From assembly GCF_029227915.1 (NCBI RefSeq), contig NC_079882.1, forward strand, positions 18,922,501 through 18,986,500: a stretch of 64,000 nt of DNA. The letters are read 5' to 3'. A program made the position numbers and the translations under genes. The notes beneath the pieces are model-generated. The model was not told the origin of the DNA, ran no database searches, and worked only from the letters and a program-made list of their open reading frames with translations. Positions 1 through 13,776 of this stretch are shown piece by piece; within the stretch, counting starts at the first letter, position 1, and each line of letters begins with the position of its first letter. The stretch is from Hydractinia symbiolongicarpus. Its lineage: Eukaryota > Cnidaria > Hydrozoa > Anthoathecata > Hydractiniidae.

Positions 1-2108
1 AATAAGACAAAATTCTAGAACAGATCTTTCAAAACGTGGCAGTTAATCAGAATACTTACAGTGAAATACCAATCGAGTAGGTAGAGTGCGATAAGAAGAT
101 CAATGTTTGTGTGATTTTTTGTCTGCTTTCTAAATCTGAAGACAATCTAACTTTCATTCAGTGTCATTCTAAATATCATCTGAAACTTGGAGTAACCAGT
201 ACGAAAAAGTGAAGTTATCTTCTATATTTTTGAAAGAAGGAAATATTTTTCATCACAGATTGTAGTTAGCTCATGCAAAACTTAATCCTCCACTTTGTTT
301 CGGTATTTAATTTAATGATGTGGCACTTAATAATTTTGCAAAATTATTTTTGTATTGAAAAAACTGAGGGCGTTCTACTGGCAACTATGGAAACGAAAAC
401 TTGTAGTCAGTCTTTCGTTCGTTTGCGAAAGCTTCGTCATATCTCAAGTGCGGCATAGTTTTACTACCACAACGCCATCTAAAGTCATTTATTCTTGATG
501 GATAGAAAGTTACTGTTAAGGAAGTTTTGAACCTTTTTTTTCATTCAATGTATGCAAAACATTAAAATAGGAATATTCCAATTTTTATCTACAACGGCTC
601 TCTAAAAAATCTGTTTATCTAAATTTACAGACTTGAAAGAAAATATTCTTGTGAGCCATTTTGAGAAATAAAAGCCCATTTTTTTCAGGATTTTAAAACG
701 CTTTAAAAACTTAGAAACCCTTTAACATCAGCTCTACCAATGCTCAAAAGTTGATCATAAGAAATTGCCACAAAATGGTAATAGCATTTTTCATATGATA
801 TTGAAATAGAGTACCGACACTGTAACTATAAATCACACTGCAATGTATGCTTTTTGAAATTATTTTGGGTCGCAAATCGACCTGGTGAAGTTGCATCTAC
901 AAAATAGACTTTTTTGTTAAGTTCTGGGTTTTCTTGTTTTAAGCTTTGTGAAGAAAAGAGAACAATATCACCTAAGCAAAATTTCAAATTGTAACTCAAA
1001 AAGATTTTAACACAGGGAGAAGTGCCCGCGGCAAATTATCTTATTACTTGCTCAATTTTTATGAAACTTTGTGACTAATGCTATAGTCTGATCTATTGAT
1101 CAAATGGGCACTTGTCGCAACGTCTTCCTGTATGCTGATAACGTTACAAAAAAACACTAACGTCAGCAAGAAAATAATTATGCTAAATAAAAATACAATT
1201 GTGCTAAGTTTTATGTCATTAGTATGACTCTATTAGAACTTATGGACAGCATGCACTTTATGCCACACTCTTATACTTTCAACGCTAGAAAAAGTCCATA
1301 AAAAACAGAGCTGAAGTAACGCTTAGCTGTAATATATAAGGTGTTCTGGATTTCATACAAGAACTGGATTCTTTAACAAAATAAAACGAGGTTGCGTGAT
1401 ATGAAACGCCTTTAAAGTAACTCACCACTTATGGCACTTCCTTGTTTGTACCTCGAACCAAGAAAGACGAAAAGCAGCAAAAAATCAGTTTCGTTTTTTT
1501 TGTTCTGCAATAGAAAAACTTATGATTTTCAAGCTATTTCCAACACAATAACTAACCAATAAATTAGTAATAAAAACAATATTTTTAACATCTGTGCATA
1601 TGTTAACAAAATTTCAAACCAAAGAAGCTTGTGGATTAAGTAAATTTCATACTAAAGTTAATGCCTGGCATTATAGACCACCAATCAATTAATTGCGACA
1701 CCTGAAAGGATATCTGTTTTTTTTAAAATACTTAAACACAACCTATCGAACACGTGACACAGTAATAATCTGTTATAAAGTTTTGACAATATTATTTTCA
1801 ATGTATTCTTACGTTTGTTATTTAACGAGAAAACAGTAAATTGTTTTTGTCTTTGATTGGAAGCAAAACAATTTTTGGCGAAATATGTTGCCATTTTAAA
1901 ACTGTTTACCCACACTGCTTAGAAACTATTTGTTATATCCATACACTCAAAAGTTTACCTAGCCACATTTAGTATGAAGCATTAGAAGTACCTTCACATG
2001 TGTGGCTTGTTGCTAGGTCAGCTATGCGTTCACCATTACAATATTAAAATGTAACGCATTTGTTATTTGCAGCTAAAAGATTTCGTGCGTGGTTTAGCAT
2101 GAACCCGG
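1..2108. other. AT-rich stretch without a recognised gene
   Basis: Both strands were read. Only short open frames without recognisable motifs occur, and no splice-consistent exon chain, RNA gene or inverted-repeat element was seen. Confidence 0.5.
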
Positions 2109-2148
2109 TTGTCGGCCGTCCATTTCTATATCGCATATTTTGTGTTTC
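2109..2148 (-). mobile_element. Truncated Helitron-like monomer next to microsatellite
   Basis: The words 'ccatttctatatcgcat' and 'tgtgtttcca' match, in the same orientation, the inner part of the minus-strand Helitron-like monomers at 41.3-42.4 kb, where the same words are followed by a short CAGACAGA run. Here that run has become the long tetranucleotide array. No CTAG end was seen on this copy. Confidence 0.5.
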
Positions 2149-3698
<1,550 letters not shown>

Positions 3699-4046
3699 AT
3701 GGCGGATGACAAGAGGTTTGCAGTGCTTGTTGTGTTACTGAATGAGCTTTTTCTTTCAGATGAGGAGAAGCCAACACGTGGTAAAACAAGAGAGTGGATA
3801 AAGATTCAACCGCCTTTAACATTCTATTGACAATTCACAGAGTTTGTAGCTGTTGGACATAACATACCATCAAACCTACCCAACATGAAAAATGATGCAT
3901 TTAAATCAAAGATTTCCTTGATCTTGCCGAAATTGTTGAATGAAATGTTTGACAGTGATTTTTTTAAAATCTTTATAATGCGCAAACAAAACCCGTCCCT
4001 AGCTTCTTTTGTCTCTTTTTTTACTGGTCCAGTAAAAAATTCATAA
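3699..4046 (+). pseudogene. Coding-like relic with one in-frame stop
   Basis: An ATG at 3699 opens a frame of 115 codons interrupted once, by TGA at 3828-3830, and ended by TAA at 4044. The start (MADDKRFAVLVVLLNEL) and the stretch KTREWIK recall the N-terminal part of PIF/Harbinger (HARBI1-like) transposases, where a TR-x-W-I segment precedes the helical domain. The rest (EFVAVGHNIPSNLPNMKNDAF) is not recognised. No DDE motifs follow. It may be a dead transposase 5' end or an exon of an unknown gene. Confidence 0.35.
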
Positions 4047-4429
4047 ACAATTCAATGATGCTTGTTTGTAATTTAGTAGCTTGTCTGCAAAATATTTTAT
4101 CGGGCTTAAAAATACAAGTTTTGGTCATATATATTTTTCATATATTATTATTCACAATACTATTTTTTTTTTAATTCCTACCACTTTTATGTGAATATTT
4201 TTAACAATAATACTTACTTTTCAGAGTACATTCATTTTAGTGCCAAAACTGTTGTCTTTCTTCTTTATAAATACTAACAACATAACAGTTTTGAAGATTT
4301 ATCCCTTTCTTTTTATTTCCAACTAAGGCCTGGACATGGAAGTTGGTTGACCCATAGTTATTATCTCTCTTTTTATACTATTTTATACTACAAAGTCAAA
4401 AAATGAACTGCCTAGTATAAGAACATTTA

Positions 4430-4700
4430 CTTTTGACGAACGGTTACAGAGATATTGGGGTTCAAGGACTGTTTGATGACGTCATCAACCCTTCTCTTTC
4501 GAAACTGGTGAGTTGACCCAGCATTAGAGAAGTTGCCCCTAGTTACCCACGAGAGAGTTATCACGTCAGTTATTTCCAGCTGTTTTCAAGATATTAGGCC
4601 ACAAACATAAAAGTGCAATGACTGCAAAGCTTCACTAATTCACTATTGACGTCAGCCAGTCTAATGTATTGACGTTGTGCCGGAACGCCAGAAAAGTAAC
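4430..4700 (+). repeat. Dispersed repeat, copy 1
   Basis: Shares long words with the interval 33.3-33.88 kb: 'ctagttacccacgag', 'cacgtcagttatt' and a distal 'aataagacg', in the same order and orientation, with divergent sequence between. It contains several GACGTCA words. No coding frame is seen, so a short non-autonomous element is likely; its ends were not defined. Confidence 0.55.
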
Positions 4701-4784
4701 ATTTTTAATAAGACGTAATATTTTTAGCTGCAAAAGAAACATGAGCACGCCCACTTTGATGGTCACAGATTGTAACAGATTTCG

Positions 4785-5033
4785 TCTCTTTAATAATAGC
4801 CGTATTTTGTCTGTCTGTCTGCGATAGGCGAGTCCTGTGGCGGAAACACGAAATACGATATATAAAGGACGGGTTACCCCGTGAATTTTCCACGGGTTCC
4901 CGACTAGTCTCTATAATAATAGTCGTAATTTGTCTGTCTGTCCGCAAGAAAAACGTCTTGCAACGGGCACACGAAACAGCGTTTTATTTAAAGATGGCCG
5001 ACCCCGTGGATTTTACCGTGGGTTAACGACTAG
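4785..5033 (+). mobile_element. Tandem Helitron-like monomers (2 units)
   Basis: Two head-to-tail units, 4785-4907 (123 bp) and 4908-5033 (126 bp). Each begins TCTCT(A/T)TAATAATAG, has an internal TGTCTGTCTGTC run, and ends in a hairpin-forming 'ccgtg...cacgg'-type word, about 8-10 nt of spacer, and CTAG followed by T. The TC start, 3' hairpin and CTAG end are the hallmarks of Helitron termini. No Rep/helicase coding is present, so they are non-autonomous. The left flank is G rather than A, so the array may have lost an upstream unit. Confidence 0.65.
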
Positions 5034-7107
5034 TATTAACATAATAGTTTAATATAATAGTAATAAACGGTTTGATGTTAAAATGATTGACGAGGAGACT
5101 AGTGTGATTGAAGAGGGGATATTATTAAGATAGTGAAGGAGAGTAAGCATGTATATTGAAGTATCTGGTTTGTTGTTTCTTTGTTCCGAAGTATTTTTAA
5201 GCAAGAAATAAGCGACTGCTCCCGCATTCAAATCGCGTGGTCCTACTGTGTGTGTCTATTTGTGTGTTGTACGGGTCATTGGTGTGGGTGGAAATACCCC
5301 CTAAACAACAAAAAACCTCTACGCACATCAGGGCAGCGCGCAATGGGATATGATACTCTGTGCAGGGGCAAGGAGTTCTCCCACTAATTATAAGCTGAAA
5401 AAGAATACCAACAGGAGAAAGCGTGCTGAGTCTAAGGCACTGATAACATCCTGGATATGGACAATGGATCCGTGTAGAGTTTTGCAATTTTATGTAAAGA
5501 ATTAGAGGTATTTTTTATTCAGAAAGTTGTATTGCGGCTTTGTTTTTTCTTCTTAATATCAATTGTTCTCTGCAGGCTTTTGTATGTTTTCGGAACGCAT
5601 TTTTTACTAAAAATAACTCAAACGGCATCTACATATAAATGTCCTATGAGCACGGCTGTTTATTTTGAGATGAGCCAAGTCTATTAGGTTTTTATTCAGC
5701 AATAATTGCATTTTTGTTGTCTGTTAACTTTATATCTTTGAAAACTGCATTTTATCCAAAAAGATTTTCTTTTATATCGTTGTTTTTTCTCGAATTTTAG
5801 TATGTTTTTTATGATTACGAGTAACTGTATTCCGTCGAAGTTAAGTTCATTAATCTGTTCTTTTTATTTTGATTATTTTGTCTTTAGAGGTTTCTTATTA
5901 TCCTTATTTGCAAAGTCTATTATCGCCTTCGTTATTTTTGTGATATATCTAGATAATCTAAACTTGCGTTATTTACCGCCTTCTCTATAGCTTAGAAAAT
6001 TACTTTCGGTTCGGGCACAATAATTTTTTGGTTGTGTGGCGAAGTATAGTAGTATTTAAAAAAGGGCGGATGGTGTGAAAACATCTATCGCGTTCTAGCA
6101 CCCTCTCTCTTCTAGCACACTTTACACAGAATCTCGAAACTATCAAATTCTAGTGGGGTACAAGAGGGAACCAGGTGCGAAAAATTAAAAAAAGGGAAAA
6201 AAATAGACATGTTAAAATTCACTACCATGCATTAATGTGAATTGAATTTGTTTTACATATAAAACATAAAACAAATGTGCACATTATTTTACGTAGTTCG
6301 TTGGAAAACTTAAAACTCAACAACACTTTTAACGACATGTCACGACAAGTCAGCTACAAAGTTTTATCAAAATCCTCATTGCAACAACGAGCTATTTTTC
6401 TATTTCACCAATTGGTTCATAACGTGACAAAAACTAAGCCGTCAATGACCTTTCAGTGAATGGATATGTTGATTTAGAAATATTTTATCTGAAAAATACT
6501 TTCAGTGTAATATTAACCTGACAGTTGAGGTAAACAATAAAGAAAGTTTAACAATGTGTGACCTTCCCCTTAATTCAGTACGTGAAAGGTTTTTCTATAA
6601 GTTTTTTTATTTCTATGCACATTAATGCTATGTTGTTTACTAAAGAGTGATACAACAGGCTCGTATATCATATCCAGCTCATGTTATTCTAAAATGTTTT
6701 TCATGCTGCATAATATATAATTCGATCAGTTTTTCAAAAGCTCCTTTTTAGATTGCATTTCTGCAGACGGCAGAATAACAATTTTTTGTGCTTGCACCAA
6801 ACTAAAAAATAGAAGAACGAAAAAATATTAAAATATAAATAAGAATTTTAAGAAGACCTGTGTAAGTATCAAGTTTGCTTTTTCGTGAAAAATTTTCACT
6901 TTTTCTAAATATGGTAAAGTGGTTAAATGAATAATTTTCCAATTTTGAAATCTCCTCAATCAATTATATCAAGTATCGAAAAGCACAACCTGGATATAAA
7001 AGTTTATTTTAGCTCATCTATTGGTAATTTTTACTGTTCCTTCAAATAATCCAACTTTTATAAAGTGTGTTTTTACTTGTAGCATTTAATTTAGCGTCCT
7101 GGGTGCA
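5034..7107. other. No recognised gene
   Basis: AT-rich sequence with a slightly GC-richer stretch at 5210-5490 that is open on the minus strand but shows no recognisable domain. No convincing exon, tRNA or transposon end was found. Confidence 0.4.
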
Positions 7108-7404
7108 ATGAAATCTTGCAAATATCGACGTAAGTGTATTGCGAAGCCCAAAAAGCCAAGACACACAATTGAAAGTCGATTTGAAGCTACTTTGCGAGAA
7201 CGTTTGAGAGTACAAGAAATTAGGCTGGCGTATAAATCATTACAAATGGCATTGAATATACCTATGGAAGGCAGACCGAGATATTTGCACATCCTTCAAT
7301 CTGCAATTGCTTACATACGCTACCTAGAGGATAAGTTAGGCCTAAGAATGACGGAACGACCAACATCCGAGACTGCGACAATTAATGCGGAATGTATTTA
7401 CTGA
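7108..7404 (+). CDS. Divergent basic helix-loop-helix transcription factor
   Basis: Single-exon frame of 98 residues. Residues about 15-35 form a basic region and start of helix 1 (RRKCIAKPKK, then LRERLRV), helix 1 continues as YKSLQMALNIP, the loop is short (MEGRPRYLH) and helix 2 is ILQSAIAYIRYLEDKL. The RER-x-RV signature and AIxYIxYL pattern are those of group A bHLH factors, nearest by eye to HEN/NSCL (NHLH) and related neuronal families; the assignment is tentative. Group A proteins bind E-boxes as dimers in the nucleus. The basic stretch is atypical, with 'FEATLRER' where most members have N-x-RER. A possible splice acceptor (TTGTAG) lies just upstream and an AATAAA at 7607-7612, consistent with a short gene. 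Confidence 0.75.
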   Translation: MKSCKYRRKCIAKPKKPRHTIESRFEATLRERLRVQEIRLAYKSLQMALNIPMEGRPRYLHILQSAIAYIRYLEDKLGLRMTERPTSETATINAECIY

Positions 7405-7476
7405 GTTTGTTTGTTTGTTTGTGTATGTTTGTGTGTTTGTGTGTTTGTTTGTTTGTTTTTTATTTGTTTGTTTGTT
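7405..7476 (+). repeat. (TTTG)n/(TGTT)n simple repeat
   Basis: Imperfect GTTTGTTTG tract directly after the bHLH stop codon, probably within its 3' UTR. The open frames through it are low-complexity artefacts. Confidence 0.85.
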
Positions 7477-7766
7477 TCGTTTTTTTTAAAGACTATAGAA
7501 ATTGTAAAAATTATGACTATATTTCACTTTTGAGAAAAACTTGCAAAGGATCAACGCTTTCATCATCCATATCACCATTTTTTAAATGCTTGTCTCCCAA
7601 TTACAAAATAAACAAGGTACAAGTTTTGCTTATTCTTTGAACAGGCATGACCATCTATACTATTATCCTGCAGGCTCTATCCAATGAAAGGAAAGGAGAT
7701 CTCCTGTCTTCAGGAGTTCAATTAAATTTTTATGTTTATGATTTCTTTCTGGTTTTCTATTTTTTT

Positions 7767-7832
7767 AGTTTGGTAGTGTTAACCTTCTCCATTGGTACTA
7801 GTTTGGTAGTGTTAACCTTCTCCATTGGTACT
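7767..7832 (+). repeat. Perfect 33-bp tandem duplication
   Basis: The unit beginning AGTTTGGTAGTGTTAACC is present twice, 7767-7799 and 7800-7832, without a difference, so the duplication is recent. Confidence 0.9.
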
Positions 7833-9049
7833 AGTTTAAATATACTACATTTGACTCCAAAAAAAATCGGACATAAATTGTAATTTGATAAATTTAAATC
7901 TAATAAATAAGGAGTTATATTCAGAAAGCTAAACGGGGTGGCAGACTTGTGTCACGAAGTATTTGTTGCGTTGTATGTTACAACTTGAATTTTCAGATAA
8001 ATGAATTAAATCTACTTATATTAGTAGCTATAAAAGATAAGTTAAAAAAATAGAAAAAGTTTTCTTTAGCTTATATCGTGTTTCAGACGAAACAAATTTA
8101 TCATTGAATCGGTGTATTTTTCACCTTAAAAAATTGCCTAAGCTGTATTCTGAATTAGGTGCTATAGATTCAATCGAAGTTTTTTTATGATATTCAGAAA
8201 GAGAAAACTGAGTTTCTCTCAAAAGAAAGCTTAGACGCATGTGTCAAAGCAAATCCCTAATTCAAATCCACCCAGTAAACACGAAAGAATTTTTAAGGGC
8301 AAACCCCAAATTAAAATCAACCAATGAGCGTAAAGTCATCTTACCCTCTAATAATAATAGGATGATTTATAATGTTTGTTTGAGTGAGTGAGACCATTCT
8401 CGTGCAAACGTTAGAGAGGAAAGAATATTTATTATGGTAATTTGAATGTGATTATTATGTAGGCGAAGAACAAGAAGTGACCAATAATTCCGACCGCAGA
8501 AAATTCGTTTGCGCCCCAGAATAATTTTTCCCACCTTAACTCTTCCGATTTGTTAGTGGTAAACAAAAAGTATGCTGGATCTCCTGGCTACTAAGCGTTA
8601 ATAAACTGTACAATAAGTTTTAGTTCTAAATTTATTAGTAAACAGTAATATAAAAAGATGTTCGGATCAATCCAAAAACGTGGCTTACTTAGTAGGTTTA
8701 GAAAACATATAGCAAAAGTAGGTATACTTAAAAGTCTACAATATGTTAACTTTTTTGTCACTGCCAATACCCGCTTTATAACTGTATTAACTACAAAATT
8801 GTGAAACTGCCAGTTAAACACTGTAAAAAGTTGTGCGCATTTTACAGAGCGAAGATGGATGTAAATTAGGTTTTATTAGGTGTTATCACGTGCCTAATAA
8901 GTGAAGAGTGGACGATATTGAAGTTAAAAGGGATGTAAAAACGATTGGGTCAGAAAATTATCGAAGAATCATAAGGAAGGAAACGCATCTCGTCCGGAGT
9001 TTTAATTATTAACTGCTTTTGCTAACCGCTTCTTTTAACAGTTCGAAAA
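7833..9049. other. No recognised gene
   Basis: AT-rich sequence; only short motif-free frames. Nothing structured was seen before the Helitron-like array at 9050. Confidence 0.45.
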
Positions 9050-9431
9050 TCTTTATAATAATAGCCGTCGTCTGTCTGTCTCTGCTGAGTTACAAAATTA
9101 TGTTACGTAAACACGAATATCAAATGCAATATATTTTTATCCACTTTGTTGCGACAGGTAAATAAAAAGGACGGGCGAACCCGTGGATTTTTCCACGGGC
9201 AATGACTAGTCTCTTTAATAATAGCCGTATTTTGTCTGTCTGTCCGCGAAAACCGCGTCCTGTTACAGAAACACGAAATGCGATATATAAAGGACGGGCG
9301 ACCCCGTGGATTTTTCCACGGGTTAACGACTAGTCTATATTATAATACCCGTATACGTCTGTCCGTCACGCAAAATGGTAGCTTAACTGCGACGGGCGAA
9401 CCCGTGGATTTTTCCACAGGCTAACGACTAG
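9050..9431 (+). mobile_element. Three-unit Helitron-like tandem array
   Basis: Three head-to-tail units: 9050-9209 (160 bp), 9210-9333 (124 bp) and 9334-9431 (98 bp). Each starts TCT(N)TA(A/T)AATA and ends with CCCGTGG-ATTTTT-CCACGGG (hairpin; one base changed in unit 3), a spacer of about 7-8 nt and CTAG. The array is preceded by A (9049) and followed by T (9432), the A|T target expected of Helitrons, with no target duplication. Unit lengths differ mainly by internal deletion of the TGTCTGTC and 'aaacacgaaat' region. No protein is coded. Confidence 0.75.
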
Positions 9432-11225
9432 TTTTATTAAGTTGTCTAATTATCAGTGACAGGAATCTGACATGCTTACGACATTACAGGAAAAAACTTG
9501 TAGTACATCACAGAAAAATGCCGAAATTGAGTTTCGCATGATTATATTTCGTGCGTAGTAGGTTTGACAAATCATCGACTGCCGGATATTCTCTACGTCA
9601 TTTTAGCGCCTCCACGGAAATTTCACTCTTATATTTTATCTACACAATAAAAGACACTTGACCATTATCTGATTAGCAGGCCATACACCCACATAGTTGC
9701 TAGGTGATTAAGCAAAACAAATTCTATGATAGAAGGTTTGTTGTTTTCTATCGACTTACTAAAGTTACAAAATTAGGATTTGCTTTTGATTCGAAATAAA
9801 GAATAAATTCAACTCTTAGAAACGCTTGATTCAAACAGCACAATGACAAGAAATCATTTTTTCCTCAAAAAAAAAATAATTTGGCAGCTCGTGTAAATAA
9901 ACTATTGCCCGTTTTTACAATTTCTAATTGACCCAATAAGACGTAAGATGTCCAAAAAAATGCACCAATTCTATTCAAGTTATCTTTATTCATTATTTTA
10001 TGGTTGTATGTATATGAATTGATTGGGGTGGTCAGATAATGGAAAATCTACCTTTTTTAAAATAAAAACATCCTGATACATCTTTGGAAATTACTAATTG
10101 AATTTTCAGTATACCTCAATAATCATTAAGGTATAGTTTAATAATTATCTCATGAAAATTGGGGTTAGGGTCTTTTTTATGTGAAGTTTTCAAAGACAAG
10201 CGCGATTAGTTTTAATACGTTAGAAATCTTCTTGTGTTTAAGTTTTCTCTTTCTACGATACCTAACACACCTAATATTTTAACATCAACAGAGCTGGCGA
10301 TATTTTCATTGTCAGTAAAGATACGTCATTAACTGTGATGACCAATGCGCATTCCAATGGTTAGAGTTTGCTTTTACAATAAGAAAAACTGACCAAAAGC
10401 AAATCTTAATAAATTGGTAATCTCGGAAACACCTCAGAACTCAATAAAATTAAAGGTGATCAAAATGTAAATTTTTATGACTAGATGTCGACAAGCCGCT
10501 ATGCGAAATATTTTTTCTTACAAGATGTCTTCATTTGACGCGACCATCACTAGTTTTTGATTGATTTATTAAGACTGGTTTTTAAGAACTTGAATTTGAT
10601 CAATAAGAAGGGCATTTAACAAGCCTTTTTCATTCATTGGAAGGCTAAAGTTAGACCTTTTTTATAGTTTTATAGTTTTAAACACCTTTTATTCAAAAAT
10701 GTTTTTTATGAGCAGCATATCTGCAAAAAAATATGGAAGAAAATGGCTTGCTTCATATGCGAATGAAGAAAAGTTATTCCATAGGTTTGTATAATATTTC
10801 GCAAAATTTGCTGATTTGCTGATTCTTATTGTTGCACTGATCTTAAATTGCTTTTTGCGGTTGCTAGCTGACCTACGTTAGACACACAGGAAATCGTAAT
10901 TCTTTTTTCTGATCTCATATTTTATCATCGTAATTAAGCAATGTCTGAGATGTTGCAATCTGTTTCTCCCGCGTTTTTTTACGCGGAAAATGTGAGTTTG
11001 GTTCACACACTTAGGAGAAATTAGTCGTCGCTTAAGTCACAAAAATTACCTACGTTGATGACGGTTTTGACCTATCAATTGTTTTTTTCTAACTTCTGTA
11101 AATTACAGATAGCTTTTTTCATGGTGATAAATTATGATTAAGATTCTTCCAAATCAAATTCATGAAGTTGACTTAAAGTTTTTTCTGTTTTAAAAAAATA
11201 GTCCAAACGTAGATAATATATAATA
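9432..11225. other. No recognised gene
   Basis: AT-rich sequence with short frames only. No exon chain, RNA or element end was found. Confidence 0.45.
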
Positions 11226-11408
11226 TTTTTAAAAAGTTTCAGAAATAAATCGGTAATAGATTTGGATAATTTACTAGACCGAACTATTTTTAAAAAGTTT
11301 CAGAAATAAATCGGTAATAGGTTTGGATAATTTACTAGATTGACCTATTTTTAAAAAGTTTCAGAAATAAACTGGTAATAGATTTGGATAATTTACTAGA
11401 CCGACCTA
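11226..11408 (+). repeat. 61-bp tandem repeat, three copies
   Basis: Three consecutive units with a 61-bp period (anchor word AAAAAGTTTCAGAAATAAA at 11231, 11292 and 11353) and few substitutions between them. No open frame runs through. Confidence 0.92.
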
Positions 11409-12819
11409 CCTGCCTTTTTTTCTTCTATTTCTTCTTCTACAGCTTTTTAGTAATTGATTCGATTTTTTTCTACTTTCCACGGCCCTGTACCGGTCGCCGT
11501 AATGTCGATAAGAGCGTCAGGAATCCGGGCTAATAATATACATGAAGTTGAAATATTCTAGAGAATTTTTTGCTCTTTTGATGTTACCGCATTTTTTTTT
11601 GTTAACATTTTTCGCATAATAGCACTATAAGTGTTAATAAATTTTGAAAATCTTTTAACGAAAAAAGTGTGAAAAATTCATTCCATAATTTGAGGAGCTC
11701 TTAAATTTTAATTTTTTTTTCGTTGTTCTATTCAAATGTTTAGGTTTTAAGATTTGTTGTGCCCATTTGCTATTACCCTCCTAATAAAAAGCACACTCAA
11801 TAAGACCAATATACTACTGCCGTTTTCTTACAGTTCAAATTTTCAGCAAATAGGCGCGCAAAGAAATTTAATACCGTTTATTTTTTACTACAAGCAACGT
11901 TTTGAATTGTTATGTCGTATTTTTATGGTATAATTGCCTGCTGTAGTTGAAAGAGATTAATACAGCTTATTTTCAAATCGGAAAATTATTTCGGACGGAT
12001 ATTACCAGTAACATTAACTACAAAGACATGATATAAGCATCATCGTGGATTAAAACAAACAGATGTATCAATCAACATTCATAATTTTTGAAAATCAAAA
12101 CAAAACAAATATAACTAAATGTAATTACTGGTTCATCAATGTGCAAAAACTTTTCATGTTTCATGTTAATAGAAAAAAAAATTGCACAACTGTTTAATTT
12201 TATTTTTTCTAATAACTTTAAAAAAATTCTTTAACCACAATTTGATGAAAAATGCTTATTAAACAGCTTCAATTAGATTGATACTTTAACAGAAAAGAGA
12301 TGCGTTTGTCATCTCGAAACAAGCCTTGTTAAGGTTTCTTCGAATATTTGCAGAATGAATTGCTTATTGATATTCGAAACAAGGAGTTGGTTAACTTTTT
12401 TTTTGTCAGTAGACTATTCTTTTTTTCCTGCTGAAATCGTTGAGATGGACATCTACGTGCTGGAATTTGACTTTCGCGACAGGAGGGGAATATGTGACGG
12501 CTAAAGTATTGAGTTGTCACACCTCTGCTTGGTGGATACCGTGGAAAAAAGGGCACGTATCCTCAGTAGGAATAAAGCCTTTAAAATATTTAAAATGACA
12601 ACATGACCATTTTAGAAGATAAAACGATCACCGACGCATGCAATGTTGAAACTGACCTGTATCGCTTCGTTATCGTGATCGGAATGTTTGAGGGATTTTT
12701 ATTGTTAAAAATGTTACTCGAGTTCGTTACTCTGCGAATAAATAGTTATTGTATTTTCAATGTCCAGCGATTTAAGTCTGAATCGTGCAGAAATTAAAAA
12801 CATTTGCAGTGTATTAACC
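11409..12819. other. No recognised gene
   Basis: AT-rich. A minus-strand open frame around 12329-12556 is slightly GC-richer but carries no domain that I recognise. Confidence 0.4.
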
Positions 12820-12939
12820 GACTGGTAGCCTTATAGTAAAGCGTTTGCTTCCAGTGCGGGAGGTCTTAGGTTTAAACCCCGGCGGAATCATGCCAGAGAC
12901 TATAAAATCCTTTCTGCTTAGCGCTCAGCATGAGAATAG
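12820..12939 (+). repeat. tRNA-related SINE-like fragment, split by hAT insertion
   Basis: The stretch TGGTAGCCTTATAGT (A-box-like) and AGGTTTAAACC at about 12868-12878 (B-box-like) are spaced as in a tRNA-derived Pol III promoter, but the cloverleaf does not close properly, so this is not a tRNA gene. The unit seems to continue on the far side of the hAT element from 17912 for perhaps 50 bp. The 3' limit was not found. Confidence 0.4.
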
Positions 12940-13776
12940 CAGAGGCGGATCTAGGATTTTTTTATGGTTAGGCAAATTTTGTTTTTTTTTCAATTTTTTT
13001 TACGAGATACCAGAAGACCAGAAAGAGGTTTTCGAGGTGGTAACAAGTGCTTTTCGGCTACTAAGGCTATATAATAATATAAAATACAAATAAAAGTTTT
13101 GATACATAATGCGATAACTACTCCCGTCTTTTTACTATCTTCCGACGTTTTGTATATGCCAGAATAATGTTTTTTATAAATTTGAGGTTAATCTAATAAC
13201 CAGGCAAACAATTTTTCTTCTTTCTTCTTTCTTCTTCACTTGTATATAAGCAGAAACAGAAGTAATACCAATGGACGAATGAATCTAGCATTGAAATCAA
13301 AATAAATGATCAATTGTCAAACAACAAACCATGAAGTGAATGGAGCGCCACTCAACAGATACAATTATTTGCATCAAGACCAGTCAAAATGATAGGGTAA
13401 AAGGCTAAAGGTAAAAACAATCATAATAAAAAACACACAAAATTTAGGAAAAACAGAACTTAAGTAATTACGTAAATTGATTGTGAAATTTGGACCTTAC
13501 TCTGGAGGTGCTTTGTTACAGTCAATTGCTTCCAGGAGAGGCCACAAAGGCAACTCGAGAATTAAAGTTACAGAAAACATTTTTGTCAAAAATAGGTAAG
13601 GTAAGTACATAAAAATGTAAGTATAATTTAGGCAATGATAAGGCATATACTAATATAAGTATAATTTAGGCAAAAGAATAGGTATGGTAAAATAAGAGGT
13701 ACATATGTATATATAATAAAAGAAGTGTTCTACAATAACTTGAAGTAAGGTTTTATGAAGAAGGTAATAATGTAAT

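Noticed and set aside
5197-5487. 96-codon minus-strand frame rich in Cys and Pro, possible SINE
   Set aside because: No domain, no splice context, and no proper A/B box pair for a Pol III SINE despite a B-box-like 'gatttgaatgcggg'.
7392-7640. Open frame overlapping the bHLH stop
   Set aside because: Low-complexity reading of the (TTTG)n tract.
12823-12880. Second tRNA gene
   Set aside because: A- and B-box-like words are present but the acceptor and anticodon stems do not pair, so it is treated as a SINE-like relic.
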